NCBI GenBank assembly: GCA_046331705.1
Contig: JAXLQJ010000051.1
Span: 1-52,140 of the forward strand
Reading direction: 5' to 3'
DNA: 52,140 nucleotides
Source: JADJOY01 sp046331705 [NCBI: bacterium]
Lineage (GTDB): Bacteria > JADJOY01
This document shows, one piece after another, positions 34,480 to 50,638 of this stretch. A model generated the notes under the pieces. The model ran no database searches, was not told the DNA's origin, and saw only the letters and a list, made by a program, of their open reading frames with translations. Made by a program: the position numbers and the translations under genes. Position 1 is the first letter of the stretch. Each line of letters opens with the position of its first letter.

Positions 34480-34638
34480 CGTGGGCCTCCGCTGCTGCAC
34501 GGGCGGAAGCTGGCCGCGCGCGCGGCGCGCACTCTACGATCTTCCAGCGGCGCGTGTCAGCGCTCTCGGTCACGGAACGAAGCGCGCTGTCGCTCCGACA
34601 ACCGCCTGCAACGACATCACGCGTCCGCGGTTCGACTT

Positions 34639-37766
<3,128 letters not shown>

Positions 37767-37770
<4 letters not shown>

Positions 37771-39016
37771 GCGGCCTCCACAGCCTGCGCACAGGTACGG
37801 CAAACAACCTGGCCAAGGTTGGCGCCGATCGTCGCGCTGCCGTCATAAAGAACGACGCCGGCGCCAAATCTCTTGCCCGCCGCACTCTGCAGCTTGCGGA
37901 GCCCGCGAAAGTCCGACGCACGGACTCGTCGCCGCTTTCGACTTCACGCCAGCGATGACGCCGTCGCCTTCCAGCACGATATCGACCTCGAAGTCGTCGC
38001 GGATCGCGAAAGTGGAACAACTCGATCGGGTCGGGGCGCCAACCTGCCTGGCGCCGAAGCTCCCGCAGCACGAACGTCTCCAGCATCGCTCCGAGCGCTC
38101 TCCGATCTGCATCCAGCCGCGCACTGTCGGCATCGAGCAGCGCGCACGCGACCCCGGTGTCGCACACGTGAAGTTTCGGGCGCTTCACGAGCCGGTTCAT
38201 GGGATTGACGTGCCAGGACGGCAGACGCTCCACGAGGAATGCTGTTCGAGCAGCGTGACGTGCTTCTCGTGAATGGTCTGACGCGTCAGCTCGAACGGCG
38301 CTGCGAGATCCGCGACATTGATGAGCTGTCCGGTGTGGGTCGCCGCAAGGCGGAGAAGCTTGGGCAGCGTGTCGAGGGAGCGCAGGCGAGTCAGATCTCG
38401 AACGTCGCGTTGGAGTTGCGTCTCCAGGTAGTCGCGGTACCAGGCACGGCGTCGCGCCGGCGCGCGCCGCAGGAGGGCGGCGGGATTAGCCGCCGTCGGC
38501 GATACGGCGAGCGAGATCTCGGTCGAGCGGCTCGCTGAGCGCCGTCCGAAACCGCCCGTGCAGCAAGTCGTCGAGAAAGCGCGCGCGGGTGTTTTCGATC
38601 TCGCATTGGGCGAGGGGGTGGAGCCTGAGAATCCCCATGCGGCCGGCGAGCGAGTCCGCGAGATCTGGCACGAGGAGCACGTTGGCGGAGCCGGTGAGGA
38701 TGAACCGTCCCGGCATCCGACGCGCGTCGATCACGGTCTTGAGCGCAGTGAAGATCTCCGGGACCCGCTGCACTTCGTCGAGGATGGACTTTGTCGATAA
38801 GCGGGCAACGAACCCGATTGGATCGGACTTCGCGGCGGCGCGCGCGGCGTCGTCATCGAAGGAAACGTAGCGGTAGCCGCGGCTCTCCCCGACGCTGCAC
38901 GCCAGCGTGGTCTTGCCGCTCTGCCGCGGCCCGTGGATGAGGACGGCCGGGGTATCCCGGAGCGCTTCGCGCAGCCGAGGTGCGAGGAATCGAGGATATG
39001 GCTGGCTGCGAGGCAT
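37767..39016 (-). pseudogene. AAA_14/DUF4143 ATP-binding protein, multiply frameshifted
   Basis: N-terminal half intact: the Walker A is HGPRQSGKTTLA, Walker B SILDEVQRVPE, and a sensor-like FILTGSANVLL is followed by SLAGRMGILRLHPL. A stop appears at 38486 (IADGG). The protein then continues in other frames: YRDYLETQLQRDVRDLTRL, LPSWHVNPMNRLVKRPKLHVCDTG, DFEVDIVLEGDGVIAGVK, DFRGLRKLQSAAGKRF and [10 protein letters not shown]. That is the normal DUF4143 order. At least six single-base frame changes lie between 38490 and 37780. With them undone the gene would end in TGA overlapping the hsdR GTG. Such ATPases are frequent passengers in type I restriction loci; their role is unknown. Confidence 0.75.
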
Positions 39017-40320
39017 ACCGATGAGCCCGGCTCGCGGGCGGCTGAATGCTAGTTCGCTAGTCGGCTGAACGCTAGTTTGCGTGTCGGCCAAGCGGTGGTT
39101 GGCCGCTCCGCCTGAGATCTCGGCGCGGCGGCGTCGACGATGGGCGCGGGTGACACCGTCATCCTGCGCCGTATGCTCACGATCCGTCGGCAGAGGCGCG
39201 GACGACTTCGAGTCGAGAGCCTGTACCCGTAGCCAGCCGACGAGGCGATCGGCCACGGCGTCGGCCTTCTCCGCCGCCGATCCGAAGCGGACGAGCACGC
39301 GCTTGCACGCGACCTTGAGCCTCGCCTGCATCGCCTCGCGCCGCTTCCAGTCGAGCGCCATGTTCTGCTCGGCTGTCGCCAGCAGCGAGTCGATGAGCTG
39401 TGCGCTTCCCGCGCCGATCGTAGCGGGATCAACGCTCTCGGCCCGCAGAAATGCCGCCACGCCGTCTCGCAACGTGGCGAGCGCGCCCTTGTACTCTGCC
39501 TGCAGCTCCGTGACCGGCCCCTCCGCCGGGAGGATGGCCGTACCCGCCACATCGGGCGCTGCACCATCGTCCCCATCAGCCTCCGACTCCTCGTCTGCCA
39601 CCGCCTCCACCAAGGCCGATTCGGCGGTCTTGAGAACTTCGACGTACGCCTCGCGATCGATCCCGTACAGCAGCCGGCTCGGCTCGACGCGCAGCTCGAT
39701 AGCCTCGCGACGCGGACCGGTTGCCACGGAGAGGACGACGATGGGGCGATCCTCGTCCTCGTCGATCCGAGCCTCCACGGATACCGCGCGATCGATGCGC
39801 TCGTTCAAGTGCGGGAAACTCTCGTAAGGCTCCCGTGTGGCGATCAAGTCGGGCTGCTTGCCCTCGAAGGCATTGAGCAAAATGCCCAGGATTGCGTCGC
39901 CCGCGTGAAGAAATGCGCGCGCGTGATCCGCGGCGATCGCGTCGAGAAAGCCATCCTTGCCATGCGCAACCGAGCCAGCTTCGTTGCGGATCGCTGTTAG
40001 ACCATCTGCAAGCTTGTTGAAGCCTGAGAGGACCAGGTCGAGCTTGCTTGCGCCGCGCGAGTTCTGCAGCCCCAGCGGCCGAAGAGCTGCCGTCAGAAGC
40101 TCCGTTGTCGAGGGCTGGGCCGACGGCATGGCTGCGCGGAACTCACCCATGATCGTGAGGCAAACGCTCTCGACGAACGACTTCACATGCTCGACGAGCC
40201 CGTGCGCGTTGCCATTGAAGCAGGCATCAAGTGCCTCGTAGCAGCGCGTCAGTGTCGGGGCGTCCGGCCAGCGCTGCTGAGCGCGCAGGTAGTTCGGCGC
40301 GAGCACAACGAGGTCTGGCA

Positions 40321-40321
<1 letters not shown>
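38486..40321 (-). CDS. Abi_C-type protein read in frame into an AAA_14 ATPase N-terminus
   Basis: One 611-codon open frame. Residues 1-360 look like the abortive-infection C-terminal family protein that often sits in hsd loci: CYEALDACFNGNAHGLVEHVKSF, ELLTAALRPLGLQNSRG, and LTAIRNEAGSVAHGKDGF, the Abi_C signature. From residue 436 (ATG 39014-39016, MPRSQPYPRF) the AAA_14 ATPase begins in the same frame, with no stop between. The joining 60-70 residues are Arg/Ala/Ser-rich and include translated direct repeats (39039-39084), so the original Abi stop may have been lost. ATG 40321 overlaps the hsdS stop by one base (TGATG). Either a real fusion or two genes joined by a missing stop. Confidence 0.6.
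39039..39084. repeat. Tandem 23-bp repeat with AACGCTAGTT core (two copies)
   Basis: Copy 1 at 39039-39061 and copy 2 at 39062-39084 match at 19 of 23 positions (both begin CGGCTGAA and share GCTAGTT). The second copy, at 39067-39086, recurs nearly exactly at 44377-44396. The core AAC-GCTA-GTT is a small dyad. It lies between the Abi_C and AAA_14 coding parts, upstream of the ATPase start. Confidence 0.6.
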
Positions 40322-43182
<2,861 letters not shown>

Positions 43183-43637
43183 TCGATGCCCTCGGCTGCG
43201 GCGTGCTCGGTTGTGCGTTGCGCGCGGTTCGGCTGCTGTCGGCGGCGAGTCGAACGTCAGGCTCCGGGTGTGCGATCCGCCGTCCTGCCCGGATCAACGC
43301 GCGCTGAATCTTACTGCGTTGACGCGTGGGTGAAAGCACTAGCCTCGCGATTCCATTGAACAATCGCATGCCGTCGCCGAGAACACCAATGACACGTTCG
43401 GGCGCGGAGGACTGACCGTGGCGCGCGACGAGAGGGCACAGGTGCCGCGTCACAGCGTGTCCGGGTGGTTGTGTCCGACTCCGAGGGACGGGTGTCGCCC
43501 TTCAGGGAGATCCCGGCTGGGCGAGATCGGCACACGCCACGGCTGGAGTGGCTCGACTCAGCGAACCTGTGGCGCCTCCATTCGAGTAGGATGGGACACG
43601 CGAGGCAGCGCTCGGCGAGCTCGTAGGAGTGAAAGAT
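43183..43637. other. Divergent intergenic stretch between hsdM and the DUF433 gene
   Basis: 455 bases with no supportable gene; a plus-strand frame of 110 codons has no domain. It should hold the hsd operon promoter (minus) and the DUF433 promoter (plus). AGGAG at 43625-43629 is the ribosome site of the latter. TAGGAT near 43587 could be a -10 box, without a clear -35. Confidence 0.4.
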
Positions 43638-43886
43638 ATGCACTGGCAAGACCACGTCACACGGGATTCGTCCATCTGCGGCGGTCAACCGATCATCAAG
43701 GGGACGCGGGTGCTGCTCCGAACCGTCCTCGGATACCTGGCCCACGGTGAGCCCCCCGAAGCCATTCTCACGGATTTCCCAACGCTGACGGCGGAGGACG
43801 TTCGAGCGGTGATCGCGTTCGCTGCCGATTCGGCGAGCGAAGACCTTCCCGCGCCTCCGGCCGAGCCGTTCGGCGCCCGGCTGTGA
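43638..43886 (+). CDS. DUF433 domain-containing antitoxin-like protein
   Basis: An 82-residue protein. DSSICGGQPIIKGTRVLLRTVL is the DUF433 hallmark, followed by YLAHGEPPEAILTDFPTLTAEDVRAVIAFAA, a winged-helix-like DNA-binding pattern. These proteins are the usual partner of DUF5615 PIN-like proteins in a toxin-antitoxin-type pair. AGGAG lies eight bases before ATG 43638; the frame also allows GTG 43629, three codons earlier, but that overlaps the ribosome site. The partner gene begins in its stop codon (GTGA). Confidence 0.85.
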   Translation: MHWQDHVTRDSSICGGQPIIKGTRVLLRTVLGYLAHGEPPEAILTDFPTLTAEDVRAVIAFAADSASEDLPAPPAEPFGARL

Positions 43887-44243
43887 TTCGGCTGAAGCTC
43901 GACGAGAACCTTCCGGTCCGCCTTCGTCGGCCAGCTCGAAGCGCTCGGCTATGACGTCGACACGATCCCCGAAGAAGGGCTGGCGGGGGAGACGGACGAA
44001 CACGTCTGGCTCGCCGCCGTGGGTGCCGGCCGCTTCCTCGTCACTCAGGACCTAGACTTCTCGGACACGCGCCGGTTTCGTCCCGGCACACATCCCGGCT
44101 TGCTGCTCGTTCGGGTCCCCCAGGAGGACCAGTGGCGGCTGTGCGAACTGGTCACGAGCTGGTTCCGGTCGGACGACTCGGGGTCGTGGGGTGGGTGCGT
44201 CGTCGTCGCCACGCCACGCAAGGTGCGCGTCCGCAGGCCATGA
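43883..44243 (+). pseudogene. DUF5615 PIN-like toxin, frameshifted
   Basis: The GTG start overlaps the DUF433 stop. The first residues, IRLKLDENLPVRL, carry the conserved DENLP of this PIN-like family. After one extra base near 43923-43926 the frame would stop at 43952-43954. In the next frame the protein continues as VGQLEALGYDVDTIPEEGLAGETDEHVW, FLVTQDLDFSDTRRF and GLLLVRVP, exactly the family order, to TGA 44243. The catalytic-type acidic residues (DEN, QDLDFSD) are all kept, so the change is recent or a sequence error. As read, the toxin is inactive. Confidence 0.8.
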
Positions 44244-44375
44244 CTTCCTGAGCGTGCGCTTGGGCGCCAACGCGCTGCGGTCTCTCCTTCGGCTCGCGGA
44301 CGAGATCGGCCAACCGATGCGCTCGCTGAATGGCACTCGCGCCGCCTCGCGGATCGCCTTGCTTCGCCGGCATGG

Positions 44376-44396
44376 TGAACGCTAGTTTACGTGTCG
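44376..44396. repeat. Distant copy of the AACGCTAGTT repeat before glmS
   Basis: GAACGCTAGTTTACGTGTCG here differs from the copy at 39067-39086 at one base (A for G), in the same orientation. GTGAAC-GCTA-GTTTAC is a near-perfect dyad. It is 47 bases upstream of glmS and just past the toxin gene, at the right edge of the defence island. Confidence 0.6.
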
Positions 44397-44442
44397 CTCG
44401 CCGGCCGGATCCCGGGGCGGCGGGCGGAAAGGCTCGACGATC

Positions 44443-46278
<1,836 letters not shown>

Positions 46279-46294
46279 GGCGCGGGCGGACACC

Positions 46295-49200
46295 ATGAGC
46301 GGACAGCTCGCGCTGCCCATCCCGAGCACCGCACTGGTGCCGGTGACGGTTGCGCCGGCCACGATTCCCGCGGGCTCGATTCTCGACGCCTTCCATCCGG
46401 TCATCCAGACCTGGTTCGCGCGCCGTTTCGCGAGCGGCCCCACCGAGCCGCAGGCGCGCGGCTGGGCGGAGATCCTCGCCGGTCGCGACACGCTCATCGC
46501 GGCCCCCACCGGCTCGGGCAAGACGCTGGCCGCGTTCCTGACCAGCCTCGATCGGCTCTACCGCGCCGCCGAGAGCGGGCTGCTCGAAGACCGGATCGAG
46601 GTGGTTTACGTCTCGCCGCTCAAGGCACTCTCGACCGACATCCAGCGGAATCTCGAAGAGCCATTGCGCGAGATCTCGGCCACCGCCGCGGCGCTCGGCT
46701 ACCCACCCGTCGAGATCCGCACCTGGGTGCGCACCGGCGACACGCCCGCCGCCGAGCGCCAGAAAGCGCTCAAGAAGCCACCCCACATCCTCATCACCAC
46801 GCCCGAGTCGCTCTACCTGATGGCGACCGCGGCCAAGAGCCGCGAGGCGTTGCGCCACGTGCGCACGGTGATCGTCGACGAGATCCACGCGCTGGTGCGC
46901 GACAAGCGCGGCAGCCACCTCTCGCTCACGCTGGCGCGGCTCGATCACCTGGCGCACGCGCGGCCGGCGCGCATCGGTCTCTCGGCCACGCAGCGCCCCA
47001 TCGAGGAGACGGCGCGCTTCCTGGTGGGCACGGCGCGGGTTCAGCCGGACACCACGCCCGAATGCTCGATCGTGGACGTGGGCCATCTGCGCTCGCTCAA
47101 GCTCGAGATCGCCACACCGCGCACCGAGCTGGCGGCGGTGGCGTCGGGCGAGCAGTGGAACGATCTCTACGATCGGCTCGCCGAGCTGATCCGAGCCCAC
47201 CGCACGACGCTGGTGTTCGTGAACACCCGCCGTGCCGCCGAGCGGGTCGCGCACGCCTTGGTCGAGCGGCTCGGCGAGGAGCAGGTGGCGTCCCACCACG
47301 GCAGTCTCGCCAAGGAGCGGCGCCTCGAGCTCGAGACACGCCTCAAGCTCGGGCGCATGAAGGCGGTGGTGGCCACCGCTTCGCTCGAGCTGGGCATCGA
47401 CGTCGGCACCGTCGATCTCGTCTGCCAGCTCGAATCGCCGCGGCAGATCGCCACGTTCCTGCAGCGGGTGGGGCGGTCGGGCCACGCGCTGGGGCTCGAG
47501 CCGCACGGTGTGCTCTTTCCGCTCACCCGCGACGATCTCGTCGAATGCGCGGCGCTGGTGCGCGCCGTGCGCGGGCGGCGCCTCGACAAGCTGTGCGTGC
47601 CGCGGGCGCCCCTCGACATCGTCGCGCAGCAGATCGTCGCCGAGTGCGCCGGCGAGACCTGGCGCGAGGACGATCTCTTCGATCTCGTTCGCGAGGCATG
47701 GCCGTACGCCGCGCTCGAGCGACGGAAATTCGACGAGATCGTGGAGATGCTGAGCGAGGGCATCGCCACCGGCACCGGCCGCGCGGCGGCGCACCTGCAC
47801 CGCGACCGGATCCACGGCACGCTTCGCGGCCGACGCGGCGCGCGAATGGTGGCCGTGCAATGCGGCGGTGCCATCCCCGAGCTCGCCGACTACAAGGTCG
47901 TCGCCGAGCCCGAGGGCGCATTCGTGGGCACGGTGGACGAGGACTTCGCCATCGAGAGCATGGCGGGCGACATCTTCCTGCTCGGCACCACCTCGTGGAA
48001 GATCCGCCGCATCGAATCGGGAGTGGTGCGGGTCGAGAACGCGCACGGCGCGCCGCCCACGATCCCGTTCTGGTTCGGCGAGGCACCGGGGCGCTCGATC
48101 GAGCTTTCCGAGGAGGTCGCGGCGCTTCGCACGGAGGTCGACGAGCAGCTGACCCGCACCCACGGCGAGATCGACGAAGCGTTGCTCGCGTGGCTCGCGG
48201 CCGAGGCGGCACTCGCGCGCACCGCCGCCGAGGAGCTGGCGCGCTACGTCCGCGCGCAGAAGGCCGCGCTCGGCGTGCTACCGACCACCACGGAGCTGGT
48301 GCTCGAGCGCTTCTTCGACGAGAGCGGCGGCACCCAGGTGGTCCTCCACGCACCCTTCGGCAGCCGCATCAATCGCGCCATCGGGCTCACGATGCGCAAG
48401 CGCTTCTGCCGCAGCTTCGATTTCGAGCTGCAAGCGGCGGCGAGCGACGACGCGGTGCTGCTCTCGCTCGGGGCGCAGCAGAGCTTTCCCCTCGAGGATC
48501 TCGTCGGCCTGCTGCGGCCGGATGGCGCGCGCGAGACGCTGATCCAGGCGCTGCTCGCGGCGCCCATGTTCGGAGCGCGCTGGCGCTGGAACACCACCCG
48601 AGCGCTCGCCGTGCTCCGCCAGCGCAACGGCCGCCGCGTGCCGCCGCCGATCCAGCGCATGCGGGCCGAGGACCTGCTCGCCGCCGTGTTTCCGCGCCAG
48701 GTGGCGTGCCAGGAGAACGTCACGGGACCGATCGAGGTGCCGGACCATCCGCTCGTCGGACAGACGGTGCAGGATTGCCTCTTCGAAGCCATGGATCTGG
48801 ACGGGCTGGTGCGCGTGCTCCAGGGCATCCGCTCCGGCGAGATCCGCGTCCACTCCCGCGACACCACCGAGCCATCGCCGTTCAGCCACGAGATCCTGTC
48901 CTCGAAGCCGTACACCTTCCTCGACGACGCGCCCCTCGAGGAACGTCGGGCCCGCGCGGTGCAGACACGCCGGGTGCTCTCGGAAGAGGATCGCGCGCTC
49001 GCGGTGCTCGACGCCGCCGCGATCGAGCGCGTCTGCGACGAGGCCTGGCCGGACCCACGCGACGCCGACGAGCTTCACGAGGCGTTGCTCGGCTTCGTGG
49101 CGCTGGCGGAGGACGAAGCCGCCGAGTGGAGCGCGCCGCTCGAGGAGCTGGTCGCCACCGGACGCGCGGCGTTCGCCACCCTCGGCGCCGGCGGCCACCG

Positions 49201-50614
49201 TGTGGTCTTCGCCGCGGAGAACCTGGCGCGGATCGAGGCGCTCTACGCGCCGAGCGCCATCGCGCCCGCGGTCGTGTTGCCAGCCGCGCTCGCGCGCGAC
49301 GCCGTCGACGCCGACGAGGTGGCGGCGCTGCTCGCGGAGGGTCATCTCGCGTGCCGCGGGCCGCTGACGGCGGCCGAGCTGGCGCAAGCGATCGCCCTGC
49401 CGGTGCGGCGGGTCGACGCCGCCATCGCCCAGCTCGAGGCCACCGGCAGCGTGATGCGCGGACGCTTCCGCCCGGGAGCCAGCGAGCCGGAGGTGTGTGA
49501 TCGCCGGCTCCTGGCGCGCATCCACCGCTACACCCTCGATCGCTTGCGCAAGGAGATCGAACCGGTCTCCGGCCAGGATCACGTGCGCTTTCTGTTGCGC
49601 TGGCAGCACGTGGCGCCCGGCACGCGCCTCGAAGGCAAGCGCGGGCTGCTGCGGGTGATCGAGCAGCTTCAGGGCTTCGACGCACCCGTCACCGCATGGG
49701 AGCGCGACATCCTCCCCGGGCGCGTCCTCGGCTACAAGCCCGCGTGGCTCGACGAGCTGTGCTTGAGCGGCGATGTCACGTGGGGACGGCTCGCCCTCGG
49801 ACGCGCCGCCACCGACGAACGCGCGCGCTCGCTGCCCGCGTCCTCGGTCACCCCCGTCTCGCTGGTGCGCCGCGCGGATCTCGCGTGGCTCGGCGCTGGC
49901 ATCCGCGATGCGCCGCCCGCGCCCTCGAACGCGCCTGGCCCCGCAGCGGACGTGCTCGCGCTGCTGGGACGTCGCGGCGCGCTCTTCTTCGACGAGATCG
50001 TGGCGGGAAGCGGCCGAGTGCGCGCCGAGGTCGAGCGCGCGCTCTGGGAAGGGGTGGCCCGCGGCCTCGTCACCGCCGATGGCTTCCAGGCGTTGCGCGC
50101 CCTCAGCCCGGAGGCGCGCGAGGCCGCGCGCAAGCAGCGCGGCCGAGCGCGAAGCTCCCGGCCCACGGCGGCGGGGTTGCCGGCCGGGCGCTGGTCGCTC
50201 TTTCACGTCGTCCTCGACGGCGAGCAACCCCTCGGCGAGGAAGCGCTCGCGGAGCGCTGGGCGTTCCAGCTGCTGCGTCGTTACGGCATCGTCTGCCGTG
50301 CGCTCCTCGAGCGCGAGAATCTGGTGGTGCCGTGGCGGGCGATCCTGCGGGTGCTGCGGCGGCTCGAGGCGCGCGGGCAGGTGAGGGGCGGGCGCTTCGT
50401 CGCGGGCCTCTCGGGCGAACAGTACGCGGACCCGGAGGCGGTCGATCTGTTGCGTACCGTTCGTCGCACCACGCGCTCGGGCGAAGAGGTCGTGGTGGCC
50501 GCCGTCGATCCGCTGAACCTGGTCGGCATCGTCACTCCCGGTCCGCGCGTCCCCGCGACACCCAACGGTGCCGTCGTGTGGCACGACGGCCTCGCCGCGA
50601 CGAGCGAGCGCTGA
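46295..50614 (+). CDS. lhr: Lhr family DEAD/DEAH-box helicase
   Basis: A 1439-residue superfamily 2 helicase of the large Lhr type. Motif Q region PTEPQARGWAEILAGRD, Walker A APTGSGKT (K76), motif Ib TTPESLYLM, Walker B DEIH (D195-H198), motif III LSATQRP, TTLVFVNTRRAAERVA, and motif VI QRVGRSGH form the helicase core. A winged helix and the Lhr core domain follow, then a long C-terminal extension about as in the E. coli protein. Lhr proteins are 3'-5' helicases linked to DNA repair after mitomycin-type damage. The reading frame is intact throughout, in contrast to the neighbouring defence island. Confidence 0.94.
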   Translation: MSGQLALPIPSTALVPVTVAPATIPAGSILDAFHPVIQTWFARRFASGPTEPQARGWAEILAGRDTLIAAPTGSGKTLAAFLTSLDRLYRAAESGLLEDRIEVVYVSPLKALSTDIQRNLEEPLREISATAAALGYPPVEIRTWVRTGDTPAAERQKALKKPPHILITTPESLYLMATAAKSREALRHVRTVIVDEIHALVRDKRGSHLSLTLARLDHLAHARPARIGLSATQRPIEETARFLVGTARVQPDTTPECSIVDVGHLRSLKLEIATPRTELAAVASGEQWNDLYDRLAELIRAHRTTLVFVNTRRAAERVAHALVERLGEEQVASHHGSLAKERRLELETRLKLGRMKAVVATASLELGIDVGTVDLVCQLESPRQIATFLQRVGRSGHALGLEPHGVLFPLTRDDLVECAALVRAVRGRRLDKLCVPRAPLDIVAQQIVAECAGETWREDDLFDLVREAWPYAALERRKFDEIVEMLSEGIATGTGRAAAHLHRDRIHGTLRGRRGARMVAVQCGGAIPELADYKVVAEPEGAFVGTVDEDFAIESMAGDIFLLGTTSWKIRRIESGVVRVENAHGAPPTIPFWFGEAPGRSIELSEEVAALRTEVDEQLTRTHGEIDEALLAWLAAEAALARTAAEELARYVRAQKAALGVLPTTTELVLERFFDESGGTQVVLHAPFGSRINRAIGLTMRKRFCRSFDFELQAAASDDAVLLSLGAQQSFPLEDLVGLLRPDGARETLIQALLAAPMFGARWRWNTTRALAVLRQRNGRRVPPPIQRMRAEDLLAAVFPRQVACQENVTGPIEVPDHPLVGQTVQDCLFEAMDLDGLVRVLQGIRSGEIRVHSRDTTEPSPFSHEILSSKPYTFLDDAPLEERRARAVQTRRVLSEEDRALAVLDAAAIERVCDEAWPDPRDADELHEALLGFVALAEDEAAEWSAPLEELVATGRAAFATLGAGGHRVVFAAENLARIEALYAPSAIAPAVVLPAALARDAVDADEVAALLAEGHLACRGPLTAAELAQAIALPVRRVDAAIAQLEATGSVMRGRFRPGASEPEVCDRRLLARIHRYTLDRLRKEIEPVSGQDHVRFLLRWQHVAPGTRLEGKRGLLRVIEQLQGFDAPVTAWERDILPGRVLGYKPAWLDELCLSGDVTWGRLALGRAATDERARSLPASSVTPVSLVRRADLAWLGAGIRDAPPAPSNAPGPAADVLALLGRRGALFFDEIVAGSGRVRAEVERALWEGVARGLVTADGFQALRALSPEAREAARKQRGRARSSRPTAAGLPAGRWSLFHVVLDGEQPLGEEALAERWAFQLLRRYGIVCRALLERENLVVPWRAILRVLRRLEARGQVRGGRFVAGLSGEQYADPEAVDLLRTVRRTTRSGEEVVVAAVDPLNLVGIVTPGPRVPATPNGAVVWHDGLAATSER

Positions 50615-50631
50615 GCGCTCGCGAAGCGCTC
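50613..50631. terminator. Convergent terminator hairpin between lhr and the HEAT-repeat gene
   Basis: GAGCGCT (50613-50619) pairs with AGCGCTC (50625-50631) around CGCGA. It starts inside the lhr stop codon and ends eight bases before the HEAT-repeat stop, so it could serve both strands. The stem is short and lacks T-tracts. Confidence 0.4.
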
Positions 50632-50638
50632 GGCATCC

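Noticed and set aside
44244-44442. glmS ribozyme before glmS
   Set aside because: The spacer is only about 200 bases and no conserved ribozyme core or double pseudoknot was recognised; the repeat at 44376 is unrelated.
48278-50584. 768-codon minus-strand open frame opposite lhr
   Set aside because: Shadow of the Lhr coding sequence; low complexity, no recognisable family.
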